From Anagrus nilaparvatae (lineage: Eukaryota; Arthropoda; Insecta; Hymenoptera; Mymaridae): a stretch of DNA of 64,000 bases. The stretch is taken from positions 22,726,001 to 22,790,000 of the forward strand of contig JAKSXM010000147.1 of assembly GCA_022575985.1 (NCBI GenBank), given 5' to 3'. Below, piece after piece: positions 10,958 through 21,450 of this stretch. Both the position numbers and the translations under genes were made by a program. Below the pieces are notes generated by a model. It did not search any database and had not been told where the DNA came from. It saw nothing but the letters and a program-made list of their open reading frames with translations. The stretch's first letter is position 1. The number at the start of each line of letters is the position of its first letter.

Positions 10958-11244
10958 ATTAACTCTCGAAGATAAACTCAAAAATGTGGCTTGAATATAT
11001 TTCAAAATTTATTTATTTTAATAAATTTTTTTATAATAAGTTAGCTATTAAAATATTTCTCTTAACTGATTACACTGATAACTTACAATAAAATTTTGAT
11101 TAAAAAGAATTTTTATTATTTTTAGTTTGACTGTCATTGTCATTGTCACTGTCACTGTTTAACAATTTAAACTAATTTTTTTCTTAATTTTTGATAAACA
11201 AATCACAAAGCAAACCATATTAATGTATTTAATATTTTAATATA

Positions 11245-11660
11245 TATTTCTTCCTAACGGGTCGAAAACACTTTTTTTGCCCTCCCGGGCGTAAAACTCG
11301 CGCGTAAAGAAATTCCTGCACTCGTTCTACGCCTAGGTAGGCAAAAAATATAAGTACCATGGACGAAATACTTTAGGCCTTTGCGTGAACACATATCACT
11401 CGTGCCCGGCTTCGCCTCGTGCTAGTGCTCACGCTAGTGCCAAAACTTTTACGCCCTTGATGCTTAATATACTATTTCGGCCCGCAACGAGATCGAAAAA
11501 AACGCGTTTTCTCCCCACTGAGAAAGAAAAATTTCGTTTTGTCCATGGGAACAAAAAAAGAATATCCCAGATCGCAGTTTTCCATCCTCGGCTTCGCCTT
11601 GGATGTTAACTAACATGCGATCTGGCCCATTCTTTTTTTTTGCTCCCTTGGTTAAAAATG
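11245..11660. repeat. Hairpin-core dispersed repeat, longest copy
   Basis: The palindromic core at 11560-11635 (ATCGCAGTTTTCCATCCTCG ... CATGCGATCTGGCCCATTC) is preceded by ACGCGTTTTCTCCCCACTGA and the tract CGGCTTCGCCTCGTGC, itself followed by CTAGTGCTCACGCTAGTGC, a second small palindrome. The copy at 59925-60115 shares both the core and the CTCAGTGGGAAGAAAACGCG flank in reverse. The open frame at 11385-11609 covers this repeat and has no family match that I recognise. Confidence 0.7.
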
Positions 11661-11999
11661 TACTCTTTTTTTTAATAAAACACGTTGCTTAGTGATTTTA
11701 TCAACAAATTCAGAAAAAATTAGCTTGAAAATTAGTTAAGACTTTTTTTTTCTATACAATGTTGTATAAAATTAATATGCAACTCTGATTAAAATTTTTG
11801 CATGAGCTGGGCTTACATGAAATTATTTTCTTTAATTATTATTATTGAATATCTAAAACCAGTGTTTTTGTGATTATTCGACACAACGTAATGAAATTTA
11901 GTCAAACTGGAGGGGGCACAAATAAATACAATTTGAAAAATTTTGTACTGAATTTTTTTTTATTTAATCGAATGGTACCTGATATGTTACCATTATTCT
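11661..11999. other. A+T-rich intron sequence, no feature recognised
   Basis: Nothing seen beyond T-rich tracts. Confidence 0.6.
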
Positions 12000-12260
12000 C
12001 ATTTTTTCCTTAATTTTTTGACATTTGAAATCGGTATTTTCGACATTTCTCTGCAAAAACTGCAAAGACTGAAATTACTTCAGATTGGAAAACCTGCAAC
12101 TAGATTTGATTCATCGAGTAGTTCCTAAAATCATGAGGATACACCTTTACATTCATATATCCCTACACACGTCAAAGCAATATAAGTAAGTAGAGGTACC
12201 GAAATGAATTGGGGACCAAATTTCTGCACGAATTGGACAATTTAAAGACTTTTCTGTTTT
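12000..12260 (-). repeat. Unclassified dispersed repeat, partner of 45721-46075
   Basis: Read on the minus strand this segment aligns by eye with 45721-46075. Examples are AATTCGTGCAGAAATTTGGT with AATTCGTGGAGAAATTTTGT, and TGTATCCTCATG with TGTATCCTCTAT. The divergence is substantial. No coding family recognised. Confidence 0.55.
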
Positions 12261-12654
12261 TTGACCTGACGAAGTTATAAGGTATGATTTCGCATATGCA
12301 TTTAATACATTAGGTGATCGTGCCTAAAAATCTACTCAGGATATTTTTATTTAAAAATTAATATTATAAAAAATAATAGTAGTAATTTTAAAAAAATTGT
12401 AAACAAAAAAAAAAAATTTAAAATTATACTATAAATTTTAAGTATACATTTAAATTTCAGAAAAGTAAATTATCTTTTTCTCCCTCTCTCTTGCTCTTTG
12501 AGAAAGTGATGATGAATAATATCTATCGTAGAAAAGCTTAATTAAACCAGTTATTCGTTTGCAGCGATAATTCTTCGTTACCTTAAGATATTATAATATT
12601 GAGATCATTTACATATTTTAGAAATGAACTAATTAAATTTTTATTTTCTATTTA

Positions 12655-12725
12655 TTTTATACTGTATTAAAGAGCGAAGCTCTGCCTAATAGGAAGGCAA
12701 AAATAGACACCTTGTTCTATTTACC
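12655..12725 (+). repeat. Helitron-like 3' hairpin fragment
   Basis: AGAGCGAAGCTCT at 12671-12683 is a perfect 5 bp stem with a GAA loop, followed by GCCTAATAGGAAGGC. A GAGCGAAGCTC hairpin is common near the 3' end of insect Helitrons. A diverged relative is at 20637-20690 and a weaker one near 63599. No terminal CTRR can be assigned. Confidence 0.35.
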
Positions 12726-12789
12726 CTAAAAAAATTTCCCCGACTCCTGAATAAATGTTTTCTCTCATTTGTTATACACATTCAAACTA

Positions 12790-13787
12790 ACAAGGGGAGA
12801 CCGGAACATTTGGGTCGCCAAATTACAATCTATTGTTATGGATGACTTTAGTATATTAAAAAAACACCCAAGATGCCCTCCATTTATTACAACGCGCCTT
12901 CTGGGCTTAAAAACGCAGGGCTCAATATTATAAAATAGGATTTTTAAACAATTTTCAAAATGGCGCTGTAACCTCGCAAATTAACCAAAATACTTCCGGT
13001 TGGTCTCATTTTTTTGTATAAGTACCATCTTTTAACTCCCGTCAGCCGCAATGCTCCATCACCTATTTTTACAGCGCTACAATCAATAAACCAAATGCCC
13101 ATTTTTGGACCAAAATGACCAATTTTTAAATTCCTGCCAAAATTGAAATTTTCAATAAAAATAGGTCTTATAGGTTTCAAGAGTTTTGTACAAGTTTCAT
13201 GCTTCCAAAAATTTTTTACTCGTTCTTTTAGCTTTAGATGTTTGTGAGATATGACCCCACAAAGTTAGTGATAAAGTGATTTTTTTTATAAAACTTTAAA
13301 TTGAGACTCTGTCTTTAAATTATCATGTCTGCTAAATGAGTAATCAAAAAGAAACGAATAAAACACTTTTCAAAACTTAGAGCTAATATAAAATTTTTGA
13401 GACCTACAAGACCTATTTTTATTGAAAATTGCAATTTTGGCAGCAATTTAAAAATTGGTCATTTTGGTCCAAAAATGGGCATTTGGTTTATTGACTATAG
13501 CGCTGTGAGAATAGGTGATGAAGCATTGCGGTTGACGTGAATTAAAAGATGGTACTTATACAAAAAAATGAGACCAACCGGAAGTATTTTGGTTAATTTG
13601 CGAGGTTACAGCGTCATTTTGAAAATTGTCTAAAAATCCTATTTTATAACATTGAGTCCTGCGTTTCTAAGCCCAGAAGGCGCGTTGGAATAAACGAAGG
13701 TCATCTTGGGTATTTTTTCAACATATTAAAGTCATCCATAACAATAGATTTTAATTTGGCGACCCAAATGTTCAGGTCTCCCCTTGT
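12790..13787. mobile_element. Foldback element, AAGGGGAGACC family
   Basis: The ends CAAGGGGAGACC and GGTCTCCCCTTG are each flanked by TAA, a possible 3 bp target duplication of the PIF/Harbinger type. The arms run about 430-460 bp each (12790-13250 and 13335-13787), so the whole element folds on itself. Arm landmarks include CTTCTGGGCTTAAAAACGCA, CTTCCGGTTGGTCTCATTTT and AAATGCCCATTTTTGGACC. No transposase. Relatives at 32205, 35575, 60987 and in the core of 3506-4550 share these landmarks. Confidence 0.8.
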
Positions 13788-14169
13788 AAGCATATAAACA
13801 AACAAACAAAATTATTTTGGTGAAAAATTATTTTTATAATGAATATAACCAAAAATTCTTAATTACAATCTAATTTTTCCATGTTTTTGTTAATTAAACC
13901 ATTCATGATCTTTTTAAATAATAAAACTAATTACTTTTTTTAAGATAAATTTTTACTATTTTCTACAAAATTGAATACACTGATTTTTTAAGAAACTAGT
14001 TTATCAAAACAATACAGATTTTTTATCTTAACTAGGTGGGAAAAAAAAACTTAAATAATTTAAAATTTATTACTTGTTATCCTCATAAAAAATGATAAAA
14101 GATTCTTATTGTAAAAGATGAAAATTCAAATAATTTCGGTAAGTGTTAAATATTTGTTAAAATTTTATG
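13788..14169. other. A+T-rich intron sequence, no feature recognised
   Basis: Only T/A tracts and an (AAAC)n-like stretch near 13797. Confidence 0.6.
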
Positions 14170-15313
14170 GATATGAGCAATTATTTTAAAAGTGCTACTT
14201 AATTTGAGCCTGGAATCGTAATTTTTTTTTTTTAGGGCACATCGACATGACCGGTGTTTTAGTTAGTTTGAACCTTCAGAAAACCGAAAAAAATCGTGAA
14301 CAAGAAATCGGTGATAGGTGCCTAAAAGATTTTTTCACTTTTATGTCAAAAACCGCGTTTTTCATACCTGAGCTACCCCAAATTTTTAAAATAACTTTTT
14401 AGGTAAATAAAATTTAAAAAAATAGATAAGAAAATCTGATTGCCAGGGAAAAACCACTCCAGAAGAAAAAAAAACTTATCTTTTTACGATGAAATTTAGC
14501 CAAGCTATCGTCAATTTAAAATTTTGCTTAAATTCGTCTTAAAAAAGATTGAAATTTTTTTGAAAAAGCCTGTTTCTGAACTTTAAGCATGCATTACTCG
14601 CTTGATTTTCATCGTAAAATAATAATTTTTTTTTTAAATCGATTAATTTTTCCCTGGCAATTCATTTCTTTAAGAAAAAAATCGTTTTAATTGACAAAAT
14701 TTCAATTTTTAGGTCCAAAGCCTTTGAAAACTGTAAGTAGCAAGATTTACTTAACACAGTTTTTGATCTAAAAATTAAAACTTGGAAATAAAAATGATTT
14801 TTTTTCTTAAAGAAATGAATTGCCAGGAAAAAATTAATCGATTTTAAAAAAAAAATTATTATTTTACGATGAAAATCAAGCGAGTAATGCATGTTTAAAT
14901 TTCAGAAACAGGCTTTTTTCAATAAAATTTCAATCTTTTTTAAGACAAATTTGAGTAAAATCTTAAATTGACGATAACTTGGCTAAATTTCATCGGAAAA
15001 AGAAAAGTTTTTTTTTCTTCTGGAGTGGTTTTTCCCTGGCAATCAGATTTTCTTATCTATTTTTTTAAATTTTATTTACCTAAAAAGTTATTTTAAAAAT
15101 TTGGGGTAGTTCAGGTATGAAAAACGCGGTTTTTGACATAAATGTGAAATAATCTTTTTGGCACCTATCGCCGATTTCTTGTTTCTCGATTTTTTTCGGT
15201 TTTCTGAAGGTTCAAACTAACTGAAAACATCGGTCATATCGATGTGCCCTAAAAAAAAAAATTACGATTCCAGGCTCAAATTAAGTAGCACTTTTAAAAT
15301 AATTGCTCATATA
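14170..15313. mobile_element. 1.1 kb foldback element (ATATGAGCAATTATT ends)
   Basis: The ends ATATGAGCAATTATTTTAAA and TTTAAAATAATTGCTCATAT begin arms of about 525 bp (14170-14697 and 14788-15313) separated by about 90 bp. Inner landmarks are GAGCCTGGAATCGTAA, GGCACATCGACATGACCGG and ATTTTTCCCTGGCAATTCAT. The arms are clearly more diverged than those of the 2.1 kb palindrome. TTTTTCCCTGGC and the ACGATAACTTGGCTAAATTT segment have counterparts in that palindrome (TGATAACTTGCTTATTTTTC), pointing to distant kinship. No coding capacity. Confidence 0.8.
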
Positions 15314-15937
15314 CTAGGATTCAATAATTAATCTTACTCACCTTATCAAATTAGTGAGTGTAAAAAAATAATCAGTTTTTTTTGATTTTTAATGAATTAT
15401 TTTGAGTACTTTCTCTAATATATTCGTGTTCTTTAATTTAGCGCAAATATCCTTTAATCAAGGTTCCAAGAAAAAATACTAATACACACTAATGTCTTTA
15501 TAGAAGGGGTAAAATTTTACATTTGTTTCAATGCTTAATCCCTTTTAAAAATTGAGTACTATTGTTCGAAAACCTGTAATTTTTTTAGAAAAAAATATTC
15601 CAATTAAAAAAAAAATTTCCTAACAAGAAACCAAAATAATAATAATGAGGGAAAATTTTCCAATTTTGTTAGAGTTTGAAAACAATCAACAAAAAAATAA
15701 TAAATTGATTTTTAATTCAGAGTAAAATAACCAAAAACATAATAAAACGAAAAACAGATTGTTAATTGTAAAGAACATAAGCTGATTTAAAATGTTTATG
15801 AACTTGCATAAAAGCACGCACACTAATGCAAATGCATAAAATTTCTATAATATATTTGATAAGTTTTTAAGAGAAATCAACGAAACGAGACATTTTATAG
15901 AGGAAGTAAAACATGAAAAAGGTGTATAAAAACTTAC
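15314..15937. other. Intron sequence downstream of the Dpr Ig exon
   Basis: A+T-rich. It ends at the 5' splice site of the exon (minus-strand GTAAGTTTTT at 15928-15937). I see no further dpr exon between position 1 and here, so the next exon lies outside the window. Confidence 0.6.
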
Positions 15938-16128
15938 CTCAGCATCAGAAACTGTTCTTTCACCCATACTACGAACTTTACAGTGCAAGAAAGCATTACC
16001 ACCGAGTTGAACCGTCACGTTCGAAACTGTATTATTGTCGTTCGCCTCGTTGACTCGTTGTAGTTCATCAGGGTTACTATAATAAAGAGCTTTCCAGTCA
16101 GATGGTATGCTATATGGCGTTCGACGAT
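15938..16128 (-). CDS. dpr: dpr-family (Dpr12-like) exon, start of first Ig domain
   Basis: A 191 bp exon on the minus strand. It is bounded by a strong acceptor (T-rich tract, TTTTTTCCAG) and donor (GAG|GTAAGT). It contributes 2 bases of a split codon plus 63 codons. The protein begins RRTPYSIPSDW, passes two N-glycosylation sites (NNT, NVT), and enters an immunoglobulin V fold: VTVQLGGNAFLHCKV is the B strand with the first conserved cysteine. It ends ERTVSDAE, just where Dpr proteins continue into the SWIRRRDWHIL strand on another exon. Dpr proteins are two-Ig neuronal surface proteins that bind DIP partners during synapse and target selection. The VTVQLGG block and the few extra residues before the splice resemble Dpr12 most. 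The second cysteine, the second Ig domain and the C-terminal anchor are not in the window. Confidence 0.88.
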
Positions 16129-16650
16129 CTGGAAAAAATAAAAAAAAATTATAAAAATATTTTATCCGTATAAATTTTATATGTTTCCTGAAATAATATC
16201 CTTTTTTTGAATGATTTCATTTTTTCAAATCTTTAACCTATATGTGATTTTTTATTTAAAATAATATTTAATGTTTTACTTTTTATTTTTATAATATAAC
16301 TTCTTCTACGTGGCTAGAATAAGTAGCATAGGTTCATTTATAAAGAAAAATTGCATTAAGTAGAGTGTATAAACTATAAAAAATTCTCTTTCCGAATTTC
16401 CTCTCACGATTAACTGCTATGTTAGAGACTAGTAGACTGCGCGTTATTTGCACGAATATTTATTCCACTTTTGGTAAACGGTTTTTTTTTCAGTGTGCCA
16501 AAAATCGAGCATTGAGTTTTATAAACAAGAAATTGCTATTTAGGCAATTATAAATTTATTTCCAATCAAAAATATATTTTTTAAAACTGGCTTATTTTTT
16601 GAAAATTTTACAACTGCTAGGATTGTAAAATTTTTGGTATTGTCCAATTA

Positions 16651-17015
16651 TAATCTGTAAAGAATAACTTGCTTAGATTAACAGAAAAAAATAGAATGTT
16701 TTCGAAAATTTAGTGAATTTTCAAAAAATTTTGTAAATATTCGAAAAAAATCGTAAATTTACTAAATATTGTCGAATTTTTTTGGGAATTTACGAAAAAA
16801 AGTTGTAAATTCACCTCTATTTTTTGTAAATTTTGGGAAATAATTGTAAATTATCAATTTTTCTTGCGAATTCACAAAAAAAATCAAGAATATTCGAATT
16901 TTTCGTTAACATACTAAATTTAGTAAACAATTTTACGATTTTTTTCAAATATTGACTAATTTTTCAAAAATTTTCTAATTTTTTTGGTAATCTAAGGAAG
17001 TTACTTTTTACAGTG
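16651..17015. mobile_element. Palindromic MITE, CACTGTAAAAAGTAACTTCC family
   Basis: The right end GGAAGTTACTTTTTACAGTG is intact. The left end is decayed (TAATCTGTAAAGAATAACTT). The interior has mirrored TCGAAAATTTAGTGAATTTTC and TCGTAAATTTACTAAAT segments. No ORF. Confidence 0.7.
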
Positions 17016-17019
17016 TACA

Positions 17020-17580
17020 TATTTTACATAGCATGTATATTTAATATTGATATTATTTTATAAATGCGTGTATTAATATTAGCATTACAAAAATATTAAA
17101 CAAATTCTGTTTAATATTTTTGTAATTTATAATAAATTGAAATATATTATGAATAATTTCATAAAATAATGACGATTCATATTATTTTACTTTAGCTATT
17201 ATGTATTAAGTTTGTTTTTGGTATAAGCTTCTTTTATGTATTTAAAACTTATTTTAAATCGAAATATTTATTTTATAATATTTTTATATTTAATCCGTAA
17301 TACTGTAAAACATAAAATTAATATTAATCTATATATTGAATATAAATTTGTTTTTTAATATTCTTATTAGGGAAGCCGAATTTATATGAAATTAGTTGTA
17401 CAAATTTGATTTTTTTTTAATTTATTAGAAATAATATTTTATGGTTAATCATTAGAAAATAAACGGGTATATTCAGCTTAGAATACACTAACTGTGCACC
17501 AATTATAAAATTTAGAAGTGATTTTATAAACAAATAGCTATACTTTACTACAGAAAGAGTTTGGCGAAAAATTTCTCATG
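17020..17580. other. A+T-rich intron sequence, no feature recognised
   Basis: Long A/T stretches and partial duplications of TTTAATATTTTTGTAAT-like sequence near 17085-17130; nothing coding. Confidence 0.55.
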
Positions 17581-17589
17581 ATGTATTTA

Positions 17590-17762
17590 TTTGAGCAATA
17601 GCCCAAATCACACGTTAATAACCTTCCGAGGCGAAGCCGATGATGGTAAACTGCAATTTGGGTTATTATTTATTTATGGGCAAGGATTGTATACGATTTT
17701 TTTTCATCAATGGTGAAAAAACAAGTCGAAAATACGTGCTTTCTGGCCGCTGACAAGAAAAA
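17590..17762. repeat. Hairpin-core dispersed repeat, reverse copy
   Basis: The core at 17596-17672 (AGCCCAAATCACACGTTAAT ... TTCCGAGGCGAAGCCGATGA ... ACTGCAATTTGGGTTATT) is the reverse orientation of the 7.6 kb copy. The following GTATACGATTTTTTTTCATC and ACGTGCTTTCTGGCCG match that copy's flank (GGCCAAAAAGCACGT). Confidence 0.7.
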
Positions 17763-17852
17763 ACATTTTCATTTTATTGTTTCATATTTTGACAACGAAT
17801 TGAGCAAAGCATCGACTCGATAGTTGAGAAATTAGTATTTTAAGTAAATACG

Positions 17853-17960
17853 CACTGTAAAAAGTAACTCCCTTTGATAATCAAAAAAAAATTTATTTTC
17901 GAAAAATTAGAAAAAATTTCAATTTCTTCTAAAAACTTCATTATTATAATAATTACAAGT
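17853..17960. mobile_element. Palindromic MITE, left end
   Basis: CACTGTAAAAAGTAACTCCC followed by TTGATAATCAAAAAAAAATT and TTCGAAAAATTAG matches the terminus of the 56256 MITE. A palindromic CGTAAATTTTCG interior reappears at 18570-18690, so the copy may have been split by the insertion between. Confidence 0.5.
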
Positions 17961-18117
17961 AATGTAGAAAAAAATTTCATTTAATAGGTATTTGTTTGCC
18001 AATCATAAGAAAAATTCAATTTAGCCTGTTTGCGCTAGTAACTGAGATTTATATTTAAATATTTTTTTTAAATTTAGTGCTAGTTTATGCTAATTTAAGA
18101 GTGAGAAATTCATTGTT

Positions 18118-18455
18118 AAAAAGCGATTCCCCGAAATTCTTGTTCAGTGACTCAAAAAACCAAATGAACCGAATCTGTACACTGATAGTGCGAGAATAGT
18201 AAAAAAACCGCTTCATTAAAAATTCCCCAAAATTATTGATCAGAGATCCAAAAAACTCTCGTGGACCAAATCTGGCGACTTAAAATTCGATCACATCAAA
18301 AATACTTCTTTTTAGGGGTAGTTTTTGCAATTTTAATTTCTCATAGAAAAGACTCCAGAATTCGTTATACACGATCCAAAAAACCTTTATTAGGTCATAT
18401 TTGGTGGTGGCCAAATGCTACAACGCCCTCCCCCTCCCCCCCGGTGGAGTAATTG
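18118..18455. repeat. Three direct units related to the 24.4 kb foldback element
   Basis: Three successive units of roughly 115 bp carry TTCCCCGAAATTCTTG, a CAGTGACTCAAAAAACC block and a GACCAAATCTGG block. Later units are AATTCCCCAAAATTATTGAT with GGACCAAATCTGGCGACT, and AGAATTCGTTATACACGATC with GGTCATATTTGGTGG. The same unit makes up the arms of 24378-24944. The open frame 18261-18452 is a by-product. Confidence 0.55.
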
Positions 18456-18539
18456 AATTGATTGGAGTAAGAGGTGCAATTTCAATATTTTTATGATTTT
18501 TGAATGCTTCTTTGTTCATATTTTGTCGCTAAATAACGC

Positions 18540-18700
18540 TTCTACATATAAATTTATTTTTTGTGATCTTGCGAAAAAAATCGTAAATTTTCGAATTTTT
18601 CGTAAAATTACAAGTTAACTGTAAAATTACGATTTTTAAGAGAATTTATAAAAAAAAATTGAAAATATACAAAAATATGTGATAAAATACTTTAAAAAAA
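18540..18700. repeat. Palindromic MITE interior (possible right part of 17853 copy)
   Basis: AAATCGTAAATTTTCGAATT, TTCGTAAAATTACAAG and TGTAAAATTACGATTTTTAA form the typical short palindromes of this MITE family; the CACTG end is not visible. Confidence 0.45.
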
Positions 18701-18835
18701 AATTTTTTAAAAATTAGCTGCCATTTTTTAAATGTTACGAAAAACTAAAATGGCTGCCAAAAGCCAAGAATTAAATTTTAAGAGTTGAAAACTTACGTGG
18801 AGAATCACTTTTAATAGTACTAGAGGGGAAAAATA

Positions 18836-19010
18836 CTATGAAACTGAAAGAAACACATGACTATCAGCTTGAAACTCGTGTATAGCATCGAGAATTACAT
18901 AGAATCCTTGCCCACCAGTCATAGGTTGTTGAGTAGCAGCTTCACGTAAAATAATTAAAATATTTTTAGATACTTCGTCAATTAGAATTAGCTTTGATTT
19001 AAATTTTGCA
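18836..19010 (-). other. Unrecognised coding-like fragment
   Basis: On the minus strand an open stretch of about 55 codons ends with TAG at 18836-18838. It contains LILIDEVSKNILIILREAAT, then QQPMTGGQGFYVILDAIHEF. This is much less low-complexity than random A+T-rich sequence and reads like a piece of a helical globular protein, but I cannot name a family. The phase does not fit the dpr splice junction, so it is not a dpr exon. It could be a decayed transposon gene or a gene fragment. Confidence 0.35.
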
Positions 19011-19029
19011 AATCAGTTTTAGGAACATG

Positions 19030-19290
19030 ATTATAGGTAGGGGTACCCGAAAAAGTTCCATTCAGCAGTGTAGGAGAGTGAGAGTGAAAAGTGATGTTTT
19101 TTTTGGGGGGGGGGGGGTCAAATGGAGAATATTTTTGATTTAGAGTCTTAGAATAATTTAAAGTGGGAGTCAGGGCCTCTACAGACCCTGATAAGAACAA
19201 GAATTTAAAATACTTCAGGTTTATGGACTTTTATGTATAATTTATATTTCGGGACTTATTATAATTTCGAATTTATTAGGGAGTATTAAA
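19030..19290. repeat. Dispersed repeat with GGGACTTAGAATAATTT-like units
   Basis: GGGTACCCGAAAAAGTTCCA, a poly-G run of 13, GGTCAAATGGAGAATATTTT and TTAGAGTCTTAGAATAATTT are shared with 36650-36935 and more weakly with 45580-45700. Confidence 0.55.
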
Positions 19291-21120
19291 ACTGTTCTAA
19301 GTGAACATGTTTCATGATCGTTGATTATATGAAAACACAAAACAGTTATAAGTTTTTTTGTTCCGATTTAATACGAATCATTTTCTTGTCTATTAGGATG
19401 CCTCGTATGTTGGAAAGTTTAATGTCCCACGGTAAATTTTACTGATACTATAACTTCCGGAGGAGAAAAAGCTACAGATTAAAAGTTTATCATTTTTTCA
19501 GCTTCAAGAGGCAAAAAAATCTGATAATGTGCCTAAAGATATTTTAATTTACTCAGCAACCTGCGACTAGTGAACAAGGTTTTTATAAATGTAATCGTAA
19601 ATATATGAAAAATTTATGCGTTACTAATACTAGTTGCATATATTTTACGTCAAAGATACTGTGCAATTTCTGAAGCCATACAAGACTTTTAAAAAAAATT
19701 TCCTAATAATTAAAAATATTAATTGTCTTTTTTACAATAATTTTTTTATTACATAATATCAAATTGACTTTATTTTTTACTTTCGTAAAAGCCATCCGTG
19801 AAGTACATAAATTAAATAAATTAGTCTACTCCAGCGAGATTATATCAGTGAAGTATACGATTCACATACTTCCCTAAAGGCTATCCGTGCAGCAGAGAAT
19901 AGCCATAGGGATTTGTCTAAAACACTGATTCCTCTACTTCACTACGACATATATTATGCTATATGAATATGACTGCATATTATTTATTAGTATAATATTA
20001 CATTTTTTTTATGATACTGATTACTCAGAAGCAAAGACTCAGCACATTTGCAATAAAGTTTTTTATGAAATTTATGGAACTCATACATCTTGATATTTTT
20101 CTTTTTTATGTAAAACGTATAATAATCACATTGAACCTTTTACAAAAACTAGTATACATTTTAGTATATCTATAGATGTAACTTACAAAGACAATCCAAT
20201 TGTGAATTTTCTTTTTTTCTAAGTATATTTAAATTGTACGTTTATTAATAAAAAAAGATATTTTTTTTCTTTTTTTTTTTTTAATAATATGAAATTCTAT
20301 CTTTTATAATTACATAGTGTATTTAATTAAAATTTTTTAACAATCCTTTACATTTTATGTAACTGCTATACTTTTTTTTAGTAAAAATTATTAAAGAAAT
20401 ATTAAATATATACATAAAAAAAAATTTTATATATTAGACTTTCACTTAAAAATAAAATTTCTTATCTTTTACGAAAGAAAAAAAATATGAAGCTGTTAAT
20501 TTAGATCACGCACAGAATTAAAATCCAAAACTTAGTTCAAAATCAAAATAATTATGAGTAAAAAAATAATAATACTTGTATTTAATCCAGATAAAAGCCT
20601 TCTTAAATGAAGACAGAAATGAAAATATGATAATTTTAGAACGAAGCTCTAACTTAAAGGATGCAAAAATTGACACCTTTTGGGCATGATATAACAAAAA
20701 CGATCAATCTTATTGCTTTCATTTCTTACAACTTAATTTTTTTCATCGAGTTGATGATGCCTATAGTTTTTGGGCACAATCCGGTATTTTTAAATTTATG
20801 TTTATCGTTGTATTTTTGATTCACACGGGTGAAAAACCTTATAATGTCATTCAACTTTGCTTCGGTCAAAAATCATAAAAACTCTAAATAAGATAAAATA
20901 TATTTTTAATAATTATTAAGTAATACGCATTTTATTGATGTAAAAGTTTACCACTCAAGAGCATATCTGCGTGTCGTTTTACGTTTTGTTTTTGTACACT
21001 AAATTAATTTTTAAATCAAAATTTCAATTTATAAAAATATATCTAAAAATATATCTATTATATATAATTAAATAATAATAATTTAGATTAGGAAAAAATA
21101 AATAAAACACTGGTGTAAGT
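19291..21120. other. A+T-rich intron sequence; weak Helitron-like motif at 20637
   Basis: Mostly unremarkable. GAACGAAGCTCTAACTTAAA at 20640, followed by GGATGCAAAAATTGACACC, is a diverged relative of 12671-12715. Near 19790-19930 two short similar segments occur (GCCATCCGTGAAGTA, GGCTATCCGTGCAGCA). Confidence 0.5.
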
Positions 21121-21154
21121 TTCTTAAAATTGTTCAAACGTTAAAATAGTTAGC

Positions 21155-21170
21155 TGCCCTGAAAAGGGCC
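21155..21170 (-). other. Histone-type stem-loop-like motif
   Basis: On the minus strand GGCCCTTTTCAGGGCA resembles the 16-nt metazoan histone mRNA 3' stem-loop (GGYYYUHUHARRRCC type) except for the last base. No histone ORF precedes it, so it is either a chance match or a relic. Confidence 0.25.
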
Positions 21171-21450
21171 TAAAACACTCTCTAGCACACTAAACAAACA
21201 CAAGAATACTACTCAAGCATTCACTTTCATACAGATACACTTTCAAATCTAATTGAAGTCCAATGACTTCTCCTTGGTTCACAACCGCCACTGCAGCTAA
21301 CCACAACCACAACCCACTGGTTGTCTGGTGCGGACCACGGCCGCCTTGATTCCATAGATACAACATTTTATGGATATAACACGATACATAAGAACCTATA
21401 AGTGAAAAATTACTACTGCTAGAAATTTTGTTCCGACTCGCTATCCTTTA
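21171..21450 (-). other. Balanced-composition tail next to the BEL/Pao fragment
   Basis: Unusually G+C-rich for the locus around 21260-21345 (CCGCCACTGCAGCTAACC, GGTGCGGACCACGGCCGCC). On the minus strand it has a short open frame starting MESRRPWSAPDNQW. It may be the 3' end or LTR part of the adjacent BEL/Pao element, but no LTR pair is visible. Confidence 0.3.

Noticed and set aside
11385..11609. 74-codon ORF containing CPASPRASAHASAKT
   Set aside because: It covers the hairpin-core repeat; the other copies of the repeat do not keep the frame.
18793..18840. A small dpr exon with acceptor TTTCTTTCAG and donor GTAAGT
   Set aside because: In the phase required between the two dpr exons it meets a stop at once, while the two dpr exons already join in phase without it.
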